The notes under the pieces: generated by a model | Told to the model about the DNA's origin: nothing | The model's input: only the letters and a program-made list of their open reading frames with translations | The model's database searches: none | Translations under genes and position numbers: made by a program | Assembly: GCA_026770025.1 (NCBI GenBank) | Contig: JAMXDE010000017.1 | Coordinates: 558,001-622,000, forward strand | DNA length: 64,000 nt | Direction of reading: 5' to 3' | From: Craspedostauros australis | Taxonomy: Eukaryota; Bacillariophyta; Bacillariophyceae; Mastogloiales; Achnanthaceae | Part shown: positions 20,283-31,320 of the stretch, piece after piece | How the letters are laid out: every line of letters starts with the position of its first letter | Position numbering within the stretch: position 1 is the stretch's first letter

Positions 20283-21392
20283 TGTTGGTATACGGTCGCA
20301 TGACAGACGGTGCAGTAGCAAATCCCATGTTCACAGCCTCTGCACAGTCGGAAACACTCATAATCACATCATCACACACACAACACATCCGTATCGTCTC
20401 GCGATCATCACATCTTCTGTTGTGGACAGCAATTGCAGGATGAACGATGTACTAATACTTCGTGACGATCGCTCCGTCCCTCTACCGCCGCGGTAGTATC
20501 ACCCGCACCGTCATTGCAGATTCCGCAATTCTGAACTCAACTCTCCTCTCCTCTACCCAAATCCTCACGACGGATACGAGCAGAGGAACAAGATCGAAGT
20601 TTGGTCTGTGTTGGAGCATGTGAAAGAGTGGTCGGACAAGGTATCTCTTTCGAGCCATACATACTATTCTATTATACTTATATTGATACGAGGATGGTGT
20701 GACGCAGCCGTGCACTCGGATTCACTGCGCCCACACGTGAATGGAATCGAGACGAGCAGCATCTACTAACAGGCGCGCATTCCAAAGATTTGAAATCTGC
20801 TGCTTCAGTTCAAATCTCGAAGCCGTAGCGGCCTCGGCTGAGCAATACAGGTGAATGAGCATTATTGATACCATACCAGAATACGAGCACAAGCACATCC
20901 TTGGATGCGCGCTTACTCTGGAGCACCACCAAACTTCGCTGTTGTTGGTCACGACCCCCTACTGGATTGTACAGTGACCATCCCTCCCACGGTGCCAAAG
21001 AGAGCTGCGCTGGTCAGTATGGCATTCGTTTGCCCCATAGTCTCTGCATGCGTATGGTGCAACGATCGTGCTCGCGGCGAAAATCGCACCTCATCGCAGA
21101 GGCGGAGGAGGAGGGGCACCGATACCGCGCACAAGTAAGCAAACATCAGAATGCCGTTTTCGTGTGTATGGTTATTTGATGTTCCTACTCAGACATGTAT
21201 GATTATATTTTGGTACTGTGGACGCCGCCTGTTGGGGGCTGTGTGGTGTTGGTCAAAATGTGGGAGTGGATCGATTTCTCGTTCTGGGAATGTGATTTTC
21301 GACGTCCCTTGGGTTGGCGCGTCCACTACTTTTGCAGATACTTGCTGTGCTTTCTCATCATCTGCCTTTGGTGCTGCTATGCAGGTAATTGT
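20283..21392. other. Start of copia 3' LTR, then intergenic sequence
   Basis: The LTR begins at TGTTGGTATACGG (20283). Its far end is not evident and no intact 5' LTR was recognised. The remainder has no recognisable gene. From about 21,175 it enters copy B of the segmental duplication. Confidence 0.5.
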
Positions 21393-21557
21393 GCTTTGGA
21401 TATTTCGGTTGGGCGGAAGGCACCGTGTGGAGACGATGATGAGATCATCATCCGTCGTTGGCTCAAGCCCTTCAAGATTTGGGTTTGGCGTGGAGCTGAT
21501 CCGATCAGAGAAGTGGGTCGCTCCCTTGGTGCCGCTGCTGCTGAGCAGACAAGCCGC

Positions 21558-23054
21558 TTAAGATGTGCAGGATGGGCAGGAGTTGCCGGACGCGATGGTG
21601 AAAACGGCAGTGAGAGGATAGCAGGGGTTGGCGGCCACTTTGTCGTAGTAGCAGTAGCTGCATGAGGTGTATTGGGCAAAAGGCGTGTCGTTGCACACGC
21701 CATCGGAGAGGAAGATGTCGGCGTTGAAGAAGAACTGGTATCCCAAGTATCGGCAAGAGCCGGCTGGAACGCAGGTGCCATCGCCAATCAAGGTGGATCC
21801 CTCGAACTGGTTGTATGGGGTGGCCGGGTTGACATCAGTGTCGCTGACGTGGGCGTTGACGTACGAGCACGAATTGTTGTTGGTGCAGGATCCGGCCCCG
21901 ACGATGGTGTTGGAGACACGCTTGTTGTCGGTGGTGCCGTTGCCCTGGTCTGGTGTGATGGTGGCGTAGGATGCTGGTCCAGCACCCATGGCAGCGCAGC
22001 CGCGGGTTCCCTTGCAGGAGCCTGCGCCGACAATGGCATCACCGTTGGACTGCTGGGCGAAGGAGTAGCAAGACTTTTCTCCATCGATGCAGGATCCTGG
22101 GCCCACAATGGAGGCCTTGTTGGTTCCGGAGTTGAAGTTGAAGTATGCGCACGCGTCCTCGGAGGCACCACTGAGGCAGGATCCCTGGAAGATGATGGAC
22201 TGGGTCTCGATGCTTTCGCAAGCCTCCTTTCCAATGCAGCTGTTGGATGCGATGGAGGCAACGCCCGTCCAAGAGCAGGCCATGTCTCCTGTGCAGCAGG
22301 TGCGTCCCGCTTCGGCGCACCAGACAGCGGCTTCGGCGGCGGTTCCGGTGAACATGTCTCCGCTGGCGGCGGCTGCGGCAGTGAATATCTCGAGGACACC
22401 GGTCTTTCCACTGATGTCGTTGAAGAGGGTGACACCGTCGGCGGTGCTGGCCTGGTTGGCGAAGATCTCGAGGAGGTCGGTCTCGTTCTGGATGACCGCG
22501 AGGAGAGCAACTCCCTCAGGGGTGCTTGGTGTTCCGAGCGTGGCCAGGAAGGTGGCGACGTCGTTGTCAGTTGGCGCGCTGGTTGGCGCCGCAGTTGGGG
22601 CGGTTGGGGCGCTGGTTGGTGCCGAGGTTGTGACGGTGGGTGCGGATGTTGGCGCGCTGGTTGGGCTGGCGGTTGGGTTGGAAGTTGGTGCCGATGTTGG
22701 GTTGTCAGTCGGTGCGGAAGTCGGGCTGGCGGTTGGCATGACCATGGTGGGGGCAGCGGTCATGTCGCTGTCCTTGCCCTTCTTGTTCTTCATGCCGCTG
22801 CCCTTGTCAGACTTGGAGTCGGGAGAAACTTTTGGCTTGGAGTCATCCTTGAGGCGGCGGAGCTTCTTGGTGACGCCGGTGACCTCCTCGATCTTTCTCT
22901 CATTGTTTCCGTAGTAAGTCCAGGAGAGCTTGTCTTTTCCGGCGACCTTTTCTTCCTTGTCGGCTGGGGCGCGGAGGTTGGCGACGACACTCTCGTCTGC
23001 GGTGGCGGTGGTGGCGATGTGAGCCAAGATGAGGGAGCTGGTTGCGAACTTCAT
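21558..23054 (-). CDS. Secreted protein with PTSAPT linker and Cys-rich repeat domain (copy B)
   Basis: 498 aa, paralogue of the gene at 4,091-5,815. Same signal peptide (MKFATSSLILAHIATTATA, residues 1-19) and same Lys-rich segment ending KNKKGKDSDM. The Pro/Thr linker is shorter (about residues 101-162, with DNPTSAPTSNPT variants). The Ala-rich spacer and the repeated SC.G...C domain follow, ending NSCPSCTS. Nearly all Cys positions match copy A, which supports a disulfide-bonded repeat fold under selection; one loop is shorter (SGASEDAC versus SGAGVNDDKAC). Likely surface or extracellular; family not recognised. Both frames are intact, so both copies look functional. Confidence 0.85.
   Translation of the reverse strand: MKFATSSLILAHIATTATADESVVANLRAPADKEEKVAGKDKLSWTYYGNNERKIEEVTGVTKKLRRLKDDSKPKVSPDSKSDKGSGMKNKKGKDSDMTAAPTMVMPTASPTSAPTDNPTSAPTSNPTASPTSAPTSAPTVTTSAPTSAPTAPTAAPTSAPTDNDVATFLATLGTPSTPEGVALLAVIQNETDLLEIFANQASTADGVTLFNDISGKTGVLEIFTAAAAASGDMFTGTAAEAAVWCAEAGRTCCTGDMACSWTGVASIASNSCIGKEACESIETQSIIFQGSCLSGASEDACAYFNFNSGTNKASIVGPGSCIDGEKSCYSFAQQSNGDAIVGAGSCKGTRGCAAMGAGPASYATITPDQGNGTTDNKRVSNTIVGAGSCTNNNSCSYVNAHVSDTDVNPATPYNQFEGSTLIGDGTCVPAGSCRYLGYQFFFNADIFLSDGVCNDTPFAQYTSCSYCYYDKVAANPCYPLTAVFTIASGNSCPSCTS
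22569..22754 (-). repeat. SAPT-linker minisatellite, copy B (contracted)
   Basis: Degenerate 12-base units covering about 62 codons, against about 136 in copy A. Units include NPT and ASPT variants. Confidence 0.8.
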
Positions 23055-26033
23055 TGTGTTGGTTTGGTTTGGTTGGTTCTGTGAGGTTTCGGACGTTGAT
23101 GTCTGTTCGTTCGTATAATAGTTCACAGCCGCAGTGCCACCGTCGCCACATGCACAATAATGTGCGGAGATAGAGATAGAGAGACAGAGATGGCAAGGTC
23201 GGTGTGAGAAATGAAGAATTGGGAATGGGAGGTTTTCGAGACAGAGACGGGACGCGACATCTTGTGGTGCGGTTGCTTTCCGCGCAACACGATCGATTCG
23301 CCTCGCCGCGCTCGCCGTTGCGTGCTATCGTGCTCCCTTCACCGGCAGAAATTCGACTTCACTCTGTCTGCGGCACATGGTGAGTCGGCAGCGAAGCACA
23401 TGAAAGCTGTGCCAAGACCATCGCGCAAGAAATCATCGTGGGCTTCTTGCCGACGAAGGTGGGCATCGCGGTGGCGAGGCGGCGAAAGGCGGAAGGATCA
23501 CCACGGGCGCTGCTCCATGGCTTCACGCCTCCAAGCATCAAGCCGATTCTTGCCTCTCCCCGCCGCCATGGTCGGCCGTTGTCGTCGCAGCGCCATTGCC
23601 GGCAGCAGTGTTCAAGAAGCGCTGTTGTCGCTTTACGGTTGCTGCGGCTGGTATCGGAACGTTGACTTGCCGCAGCGAAAGCTGCAGTCTCAGTCGCGAT
23701 CGTGGTCGCAAGGGGATGCTGAATGTTGTCTTACCGTTCGTTGCTCCTGGTTCGTTTTGATTGTGAGACGATCAAGTTTTGTGAGAGGATGGATGGTGTC
23801 GCCCTTTTGGTGGCTTTGCTTGGCTGTGTTCCGCCTTTGTGTTGGTGGGGCTGGGAGGGGTGGGAGCGGTGATTAAGTGTGGTCTTCCCTCTCGTTACTC
23901 TCTGGTGTTGGTACCTGCAGGCAAAGGCGCCCATGCACCTCGCCGCGCCCATCAGGATACCACCTGAACTTTCGTCACCTGTGCCAGCCAAGGGATTCCT
24001 CCAATTTTACGTCCTCCCTTCACGATGCTCGTTTGACACATCGCGAAAGATCCTCACCACAATTGTCGCGACAACGGCCCCACCGAACACCAGGAGCCAA
24101 ACCTCCTTGACGTTGTGACAAAACCTCGGCCAGGTTCGAACACACGCAACACAAATTTTGAATCCTCAAACGCGTCCAACAACAACGAACAGCGCAACGG
24201 AATTTCAAGTCACTTGTCGTCAACCACTTCGCCAAAATCGTCATTTCAATCCTGTGCAGCGCGCCAAAAATCGTTGTTGAGAATCGATTCGACGTTGTGT
24301 CGCAACCTTTCTCGATTGGCACGGGGAATGGCACTAACATTGGCACGATAGCTGTGTTCTTTCCGTATCGGTGAGGAAATTAGCCAAATTCAAACAGAAC
24401 AACTCCCACTATTTTACATCAAATTCGTCTTTTCTTGCTTGACTAAATGCATCATTTATGCTTGCTGACACCGTATTTCTTGACTTGATCGGATAGTTGA
24501 TGTCGCATCCGTGTCACTATCGAGTGACGCGCTGTCGCAACTCCGACGAATTCGCCTGGAGACACAACACGCCCGGACGTGTTCCGTCCACAAAGATTGC
24601 GAACTGCCGATGAAAATGTGAAGGGAGATGGCGAGTCGTTCAACATTACTCGACGTTCGCATCGATCTCCGAAGTTCGCGCAGTTACCCAGGCCTCTTGT
24701 CCCCAACCACAACGTACACAAAGTACTCGTGGACTACAACACCACATCACCGCATCCATGTTCGCCACAATTTCCGCTATGCTCGACATCTTCGCCGTTC
24801 CTCTCCAGCAGAGACAGACAGATACTACAACAGGCAGGCAGATAGGCAGATAGGCAGAGAGAGAGAGAGAGGAAGGCATCGTCTTCCTCCCCCAGAGCAG
24901 TTCTGTTCTAATACTACACTACTATTCCACTATGGGATGGAGATTCAAATTCTCGCCTATTATTACAGGAGGACAAGTGCGATTGGATTTTGGCGGTTGC
25001 TCTTGTGCAGAATAGTAATATTAGCTCGTATCCGAGGATGCATCCTCACTCATCTCTCTTCGTGGGATGCTCCCATCATGCCATGGCGAAACATCATCGC
25101 GCACACGAGTCTTTCCGTATCCCTTGACGCTTGTGGACCGATTTGCGTGTAAAGCAGAGCACGAGAGCGGAACGCAACAGCCACGTGACAGCAAGCGACG
25201 CGGCTGCCAATCAAGGCCGATAGGAACGGCAACTCCGCCGTCAGTGTGACTCGGGAGTACGCCGGAATGTTGTGACACATGATGTAAAATCCGCGACAAT
25301 TAGGCACCGCCGCACGCTCCAGCAGTCGTGCCTCCGACGACCGCAGCGCGCCACGCCATGTTGACAAAACCAGGAGCGCTTCCGACATTGCGACAGTCAC
25401 GGGCTCTTTTCCCACGCTGGTGGCGGTTGTGTTCTGTCTTGGTTGACTTGCATGGTACGAGTAGCTCTGTCGTGGTATCTGCACCATCCTCAACGTGTTG
25501 CGCCAACTCCAAGATTCGAGGGAAACAATACCCGTGGACACGCACGCATCAACACAGGTCTTGGCGTTCCCTCCTGTCCTGCTTCGCAGCCTCTCCGCGA
25601 GCGTCTGTTTGCAACTACGAGTACCAATACGAACGTGCGTCATGATGGAGGTGCTGCAGTATGAGCGGAGTCTCATGTTGAACGGAAAGTCCGGATGGAT
25701 GACGTCGGTGATCATGGCTCACATCATGCTTGTCTGGGAAAGTCCGCGCCGGAATCCTCGTTTCGTCGAAACAAACCACGAGGACCTTCAAGTTGAAGGC
25801 AAGAGACAGAGAGTGATGGCGGAATTCTTCCCATCACGTGATGCCACGTTGGTGCATGGTATACTACTGTACTACCACAGAATAGAATAGTAGAGTAGTA
25901 GTAGCGGACGACGAGAAGACGATGCTCTATGTATCAGTATGCATCGGTATGTATCAGTATGGTATGGTAGAATGATGTGGATGGCCCATCGCAACATCTC
26001 ATGAAAACTTGGCGACACAGGCGATACACGCCA
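23055..26033. other. 5' flank of copy B and intergenic sequence
   Basis: No supported gene. The 5' UTR-like start resembles copy A. A block at 24,110-24,310 carries TGTTCGAACC on the minus strand and is shared with copy A. A GGCAGATA/GA microsatellite lies at 24,828-24,872. Short AT-rich tracts flank 25,870-25,970. Confidence 0.5.
24828..24872 (+). repeat. Microsatellite (GGCAGATA units then GA)
   Basis: Imperfect GGCAGATA repeats pass into a run of GA dinucleotides. It lies in noncoding sequence of copy B and has no counterpart in copy A. Confidence 0.8.
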
Positions 26034-27935
26034 TCACATGTCGAACGACTCGATGTGAAGATCGATGAATACCGAATTGGTGCCACCCAACGTCGACGCC
26101 CCATGCGCATGACAGCTGGCCTCGAGGTCCTTCATGAGCGACGGCGGTCCGCAACCCAGGACGGCAATCCTGTTCTCGCCGTGGACTTCCACCGCCTCCT
26201 TCTGCGCCTGCTGCAGGATGGCATCGAGATCGGGACGTGCATGGTAGACGGTCGTCGTCATGTCGTAGAATCGGCGCGATCGGTGCGAACGCAACGTGTG
26301 TCCATTCTGCGCCATGTCGGGCGTAAGGAAATGGCTGGACGCGTCTTGCTTCAATCGTGTGCAATAGATATCCACGTCCACGTTCGCCTTGCCAAGTTTT
26401 GCTGCGCATTCGCCGCCGCTCTTGTTGTCGCAGGTGCCTTTGTTCCTCTGCGTTATCGTCTGCGACTGGACTTGGCTGCTGCGGTGGCCGCCCGCCTGTT
26501 CCGGAACAACATCATCATGAGAACCGCTCGATCGATCCGACGCGAGACTCTTTGCCGCAACATCGTCCTCGTTCGGCTCCAACGGCGGCAGATCCCGCAC
26601 CATCTTGGTACTGCGCACGGCCCAAACGAACTTGATGGACCGGAATGCGTCGCCGTCGCGCTGCTGCCGCTGCAGCAAGTACCGCGCCAACGATCGACAC
26701 GGCGTGACGCCGATGCCGCCGCTGACGAGGACAAACACTTTGTGGCCCGCATCGAAGGAGAGCGCGCCGTAGGGACCTTCGAGCCACACCGTCGTCGTCT
26801 GCCGCGATTGCGCCAGCTTCAGCAATTTGCGCGTCCAATCGCCGCGCGCGCGGAAATGCACGGTCAAGGGGTCGTGCGGCGCCGACGAGATGGACACGGC
26901 GTGGTACTCGAAGAGGCTGATGGCCGGCACGCAGATCTTGACGTGCTGTCCTGGCAGGAAGTCGAAGGCCTGCATCGTGATTTCGATGGCCGGCTCATGC
27001 GGTCGCTGCGATGCGCCGCGCATGCCCATTGGGCGCAGGGTGGCGTTGACGCAGGTGTTGCCGCGGTAACGAGGTAAGGCGTAGCGGAAGATGAGGTCCA
27101 TGCCCCACCAAGCGACGAGGAACGCGAGCAGACCGCCGACGCGGTCGTGAATGCCGAGGCCGATGAGGATGCCGGCGGGCAGCAGCATGTGCAGGGTGTA
27201 CCATGTCTGGTAGGCATACGTGCGCAGCGCCGCCGTGAAGTAGCTCGTGGCGATGAGGATGATGATGAAGAGGACGACGACGGCGCCCGAGGTGTTGACG
27301 GCATCGCGCTGCAGCAGGAACTCTCCCAGCGCCTGCTTGACTTCCGTGGCCTCCTGCTGATCGCTGCTGGTGCTGGTATCTGCCGGCGCCGCCGCTGGCA
27401 CGACCATGGTGGACCGCAGTTCGTAGGCCACGGACAAGTGACAGACGGCCATCGCGATGGTGACCAAGGCCGCCAACCTGTGGATGGCGACGAGGCGGTC
27501 GGCCGGAACGCCAAACGCGACAGCGAGGATGGAGTTGGACTTGCTGGCCGTGAGGAAGACGTAGGCCATGCCCACCATCGTGAGCTTGCCGGATTCGGGC
27601 ACGCTCTTGAGGGTGTCGTCGCTGCCGACCGTGTAGTGCAGGCACAGGAGGAAGGCGACGGCGAGCGGCGCGACGAGCAGCAGCTGCCCTACCGTCCAGT
27701 CCAGCATGCGAAGGATGGGCGCGAGGACCGCGTTGGTCTTGAACCTGCCGAGCCAGTGCGGCAGCAGTCGCACTCGGAAGGGCGGTGCCAGCATCCTCCG
27801 CACGAACATGACGGCGTTGCCGATGGGGACGAACAGCCAGGCCAGCATCGGGTGGAACAGCAGCGTGCGGAACAGCGGGGCCTCCATCAGGAACGTCGGC
27901 GTCATCGTCCGTTTCAGGGTCTTTTCCGTTGTCAT
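26034..27935 (-). CDS. Ferric reductase / NADPH oxidase-type transmembrane oxidoreductase
   Basis: 633 aa from the first in-frame ATG (MTTEKTLKRTMTP). It would pass electrons from NAD(P)H through FAD and two hemes across a membrane, either to ferric chelates (FRE) or to oxygen (NOX). About six hydrophobic segments span residues 23-285. Four histidines in two pairs with 13 residues between partners (H152/H166 and H249/H263) match bis-heme ligation. FAD region: FLPGQHVKICVP (about 327-338) and HAVSISSAP (345-353). NADPH region: LVSGGIGVTPCRSL (403-416) and VLGCGPPSL. The protein ends IESFDM. A long Ser/Asp/Gln-rich loop (about 440-540) sits inside the NAD domain. No EF-hand is present, so FRE is favoured over calcium-regulated NOX. 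No intron is seen. Confidence 0.9.
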   Translation of the reverse strand: MTTEKTLKRTMTPTFLMEAPLFRTLLFHPMLAWLFVPIGNAVMFVRRMLAPPFRVRLLPHWLGRFKTNAVLAPILRMLDWTVGQLLLVAPLAVAFLLCLHYTVGSDDTLKSVPESGKLTMVGMAYVFLTASKSNSILAVAFGVPADRLVAIHRLAALVTIAMAVCHLSVAYELRSTMVVPAAAPADTSTSSDQQEATEVKQALGEFLLQRDAVNTSGAVVVLFIIILIATSYFTAALRTYAYQTWYTLHMLLPAGILIGLGIHDRVGGLLAFLVAWWGMDLIFRYALPRYRGNTCVNATLRPMGMRGASQRPHEPAIEITMQAFDFLPGQHVKICVPAISLFEYHAVSISSAPHDPLTVHFRARGDWTRKLLKLAQSRQTTTVWLEGPYGALSFDAGHKVFVLVSGGIGVTPCRSLARYLLQRQQRDGDAFRSIKFVWAVRSTKMVRDLPPLEPNEDDVAAKSLASDRSSGSHDDVVPEQAGGHRSSQVQSQTITQRNKGTCDNKSGGECAAKLGKANVDVDIYCTRLKQDASSHFLTPDMAQNGHTLRSHRSRRFYDMTTTVYHARPDLDAILQQAQKEAVEVHGENRIAVLGCGPPSLMKDLEASCHAHGASTLGGTNSVFIDLHIESFDM

Positions 27936-29609
27936 CTTTGCTCTTCCTTGTTTGCTTTTGCTTGGGTTTGCTTGGATGGATGTTGTTGATGCCTTTGATG
28001 TTGTTGCTGTTGATGCTGCCAATGGTGGTGTTGTTGACGTGGATGTGGATGTGAGCACTCTCCTTGTGTTGGTTCCTCACTTGTGGGAGAGCGCGATTGA
28101 TGCTCCACAACCTCTTGAGCAGTTGTACTCGCACTCGCACGATCTAATATGATATGATATGATATGATATGTGTCGGATCCTCGCTGGCCAGTTGTTGGG
28201 ACTCGAACGCCTCCTGCTGGATGATTCACAGTCGATGGTTTGCAGATCAATGGAATGAGACGGAGTGCGATGAAGCCAAGCACCATTGAGTACAGGAGAG
28301 TGGGACGGTGAGAACTGTGCTCAGCTGTGCTCAGCTGCCGGATGTGCCAGTCACACACCACGAGCGAATGGAAACAGGAATGGGATGGTCACCCTTTGCG
28401 AAGACCAAGGAGAGGGGATGCCCGTGATGCAGTTTTCTGTGTTGCGGACTCGTTGATGCCTCTCTCTGTCTCTCTGCCTGTGTCTATGTATCTGGTGTTG
28501 CTGCGATGGAGTCTCCGCTGATCGAGTGCGAGCAAGAATGGTGAGAGGAGCGGCAATGCTGCGATGGGATGCCCTCTGCCGTCGATTGCAATGTCGCCCT
28601 GTGCCGTGAACAACTGGTTGAACAGTCCAAGGTCAGCTGCGGTGCGGGACGATCTCTTGATGGTAATTCAAGTAGAGTGTGGAATGTCGAATGTCCACCA
28701 CTATTTAGGTATGGTGTCCATTGGTTGAGAGATTGCGCTGTCTCTTGATCCCCTCAATGTGGATCTCGTCGATGTTATCGTTATCGCTATCGTTGTCTTG
28801 GTCGTCTTGCTTTTGATGCAGCTGTTTGCTCTTTGCTTTTGCTGGTTGTGTGTCAAGTGTCACTCTTCTTGCGCTGTTCTTGGTCTTGGTCTTCTTTTCT
28901 TGTTCTGTTCGTGCAACCATGGCGTCGCCTTTGTCAGCACAACTACTCGCAGCCTGCCATGACGAAGCAAAGACATAGAGTCACATTCGTCTTTATGTCT
29001 CATGCTGCCGTAATGTCCGTTGTGGCAGAGATCTCCTTTCTGTCTTGCGCCCGACCTTGGAACGCACTTAATTGTTCTTTCCGCAACAACGAACGACGGA
29101 CACAGCGCCGACTTGCCCGAGTGTCTTGCCGTTCACCTTCTTCGTCACAATACTTATGACGCCGGTCATTTCAAAGCTGCTAGCACCCTTGAACAGTGTC
29201 GCGTGAGTGACAACGCGATGAATGCATGACTGTTCTGGGTTTCGCCGCGAACACGACCTCAGCCACAGGAACAGTTCAAGCACAGAAAAACACACTCGCT
29301 CCGAGACGCACATGCTCTCTTGTCTTCCTGCACAGCGCGTTGGCCGATTCGCGGTTGTCAACCGCCAAAAATGCGTTGTGACTGTGTGCACGCACAAACA
29401 TCACGAACGCAGTACTGGTTAAAAGTACTCGTACAGTATTCCGAACGCCTGCTCTCATAAACCATCCTTTTGCGCTGTAGAATCAACACGATCAAGAGGC
29501 AACATCATTGCCACACTAATCGCTCCAACCTCCATCCTTGTTTGCCATCACTTTGTGACCATCTGCGTTCAAGCACCAGTACTAGGACGAGGCGAGCATA
29601 ATACAATAC
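27936..29609. other. Divergent intergenic region between FRE-type and cytochrome b5 genes
   Basis: About 1.7 kb separates two divergently transcribed redox genes. A pentanucleotide ATGAT array lies at 28,146-28,171. Open frames here look like chance frames; nothing else is supported. Confidence 0.5.
28146..28171 (+). repeat. ATGAT microsatellite
   Basis: About five perfect ATGAT units in the intergenic region. Confidence 0.85.
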
Positions 29610-30497
29610 ATGTCACAATCACAAATCACAAATCACAACAACCATAGCAACAGCAGCAGCAATAGCAGCAGCAGCAACCATAGCAACAGCAACAGCAACA
29701 GCAATAGCAGCAACAGCAATAGCAGCAACAGCAATAGCAGCAACAGCAATAGCAGCAACAGCAATAGCAGCAACAGCAGCAACAATAGCAGCAACAGCAA
29801 CAGCAACACAATGACGGGCTTACCCAACAACACGGAACGCACGGCCATCGTCGATGAGCTGGACAACAGCATCTACGTGGCAGGCGCCGCCAGCGTCAAC
29901 GTCGACCCAGAAAGCGGACTGCCATGCAGCAATGGCAACACCAGCGCCGCTCATGCCTGCGCGATTGTGGCAGCCACCAAGTGCATGCAACAGGAAGAAG
30001 ACGTGGAAGTCGTCCGCAACAAACATGCCGACACCAGCATAGACAATGGCGCGCCAACCACAAAGACAACGCCCAGACGGCTGCGACCCACGCGGTTCTA
30101 TCGGATATGCGCGCTCGTCATCGGTCTGCTCCTCGTCGCGGCCGCCGCTGCTCTCGCCTACATCGCGCTCGAACACGAGGGCTTCGTGTGGCCCACAAAC
30201 CAGCATCAGCCAAAATCCGTCATCGAAGAGGACGACGCGCCCACCTTCACGACGCAGCAGCTCGAATTGCACGACTCCTACCGCGATTGCTGGCTTGCCA
30301 TCCATGGCACGGTCTACGATCTCACCGCATTCGCGAGCAAGCATGAAGGCGGCGAGTTCTTCATCTCGTCGCGCTGTGGTACGGACGCCACCCAATCCTT
30401 TCAGGTGCATCATGCCAAGTCCACACTCAAGACCGCCGTGCAGTACGAGATTGGTCTGCTCGTTGAGGCGCCGGCGGCGGCGGATGGTGTCGAATAG
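29610..30497 (+). CDS. Membrane-anchored cytochrome b5-like heme protein
   Basis: 295 aa from ATG 29610, or 228 aa from ATG 29811. Residues 10-67 are almost only Ser and Asn, encoded by an AGCAAC-type microsatellite, so the second ATG (MTGLPNNTERT) may be the true start. One transmembrane helix follows (ICALVIGLLLVAAAAALAYI), preceded by basic residues, then a cytochrome b5 fold at about residues 212-282: CWLAIHGTVYDLTAF, KHEGGEFF (HPGG-type ligand His, about 245), and second ligand His in QVHHAKS (about 267). It probably shuttles electrons at a membrane face. It lies divergent from the FRE-type gene and upstream of glutathione reductase. Confidence 0.85.
   Translation: MSQSQITNHNNHSNSSSNSSSSNHSNSNSNSNSSNSNSSNSNSSNSNSSNSNSSNSSNNSSNSNSNTMTGLPNNTERTAIVDELDNSIYVAGAASVNVDPESGLPCSNGNTSAAHACAIVAATKCMQQEEDVEVVRNKHADTSIDNGAPTTKTTPRRLRPTRFYRICALVIGLLLVAAAAALAYIALEHEGFVWPTNQHQPKSVIEEDDAPTFTTQQLELHDSYRDCWLAIHGTVYDLTAFASKHEGGEFFISSRCGTDATQSFQVHHAKSTLKTAVQYEIGLLVEAPAAADGVE
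29640..29808 (+). repeat. AGCAAC/AGCAAT microsatellite in coding or 5' UTR sequence
   Basis: Imperfect hexanucleotide array. In the upstream-start model it encodes a Ser/Asn tract; in the alternative model it is 5' UTR directly before ATG 29811. Length is a multiple of three in either case. Confidence 0.9.
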
Positions 30498-31320
30498 GCG
30501 AGCGGCATGCACGGCGCGGGCGCGGAGAGGCATGTGCAGCGCAAGGTGGTGTACAAATTGCAGCAGCAACAGCATTAATTTAGAGAGTAGAAGAATTTTG
30601 AAGGCACAACCAATACCAACTCCTGGCAACGATCGGATCCATCCGCTCCTTGTGCCATGCTAAGTGCCCTCTCCCTGGTCTGTTTGTCATTCTGAGGAGA
30701 GCCATGGCATCTCCTCTCCCTCACCTTGCATTGACTTCCCACCCGCAACGGTGACCTGTTGATTGACGTCTACGCCGAGATCCACAGAAAAAGACCTTGT
30801 CCGTTCGATATGTGCAATGTACTATAGTTGTGGTATTATTGTGGCCGTGAGTGGTATCTCGATTGAAATAGGCCGTTGAGTTCGGATAAAATGTCAGCCT
30901 GAGCAGCTTCACATAATGCGATCTGATTGGACGAGACAGGATCTTTGCTCAGGAAAGATGCGCCAGACGTTCGACACAATTCCTCCATGATCTTTCCCTT
31001 CTGTTCGCTTCTCGCCTCGCCTTTCCCGCTTGTGTTTTCTTTTCAGTTCCCCGCTTGCAATTGTGCCCAAAACACATCACATCAAACAGAACAGATGCGT
31101 GCGTTTGTGTTCTGCTGATACCTCTTCTGCCACAAAATCCAAACAGGAACAAACACACCAACAACAACGACCACCAACGACCACCAACAACACCACAAAG
31201 CATTAACAACCAGCACATCAAAGACATAAAATCCAAAGAGGAAAAAGCGAACAACCACAAACACAACCATAAATACAACAGCACAAACGCACAATCGCAC
31301 AGAAGCAAAGATACCACAAG
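30498..31320. other. Intergenic, 3' UTR of cytochrome b5 gene and 5' UTR of glutathione reductase
   Basis: The last 180 bases are A/C-rich (CAACAACGACCACCAAC) and purine-poor, as in other 5' UTRs of this window. CATAAATAC at about 31,268 could be a TATA-like element. No gene is seen. Confidence 0.5.

Larger units (their letters stand above)
21175..25470. repeat. Segmental duplication, copy B
   Basis: Counterpart of about 3,790-8,170, same orientation. The gene and its immediate 3' flank are very similar; the distal 5' flank survives only as conserved blocks (24,130-24,310 and 25,200-25,370). Edges are approximate. The centre-to-centre distance of about 17 kb includes LINE-A and the copia relic, both absent from the duplicated unit. 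Confidence 0.8.

Noticed and set aside
21672..23084. 470-codon plus-strand frame opposite the copy B secreted-protein gene
   Set aside because: Antisense shadow of the same repeat-rich gene; a matching shadow occurs over copy A, as expected from shared sequence.
26995..28140. Long overlapping minus-strand frames in the ferric reductase gene
   Set aside because: GC-rich third positions create open alternate frames (His/Arg/Ala-rich), without motifs.
28150..28320. GTTCGAGTCCC-type B box on the minus strand suggesting a tRNA
   Set aside because: The T-stem and acceptor stem do not pair and no A box sits at the right distance.
29633..29872. Poly-Leu and poly-Cys minus-strand frames
   Set aside because: They are translations of the AGCAAC microsatellite on the other strand.
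30046..30663. 205-codon plus-strand frame overlapping the cytochrome b5 gene
   Set aside because: An Arg/Ser-rich shifted frame inside the better-supported gene; no motif.
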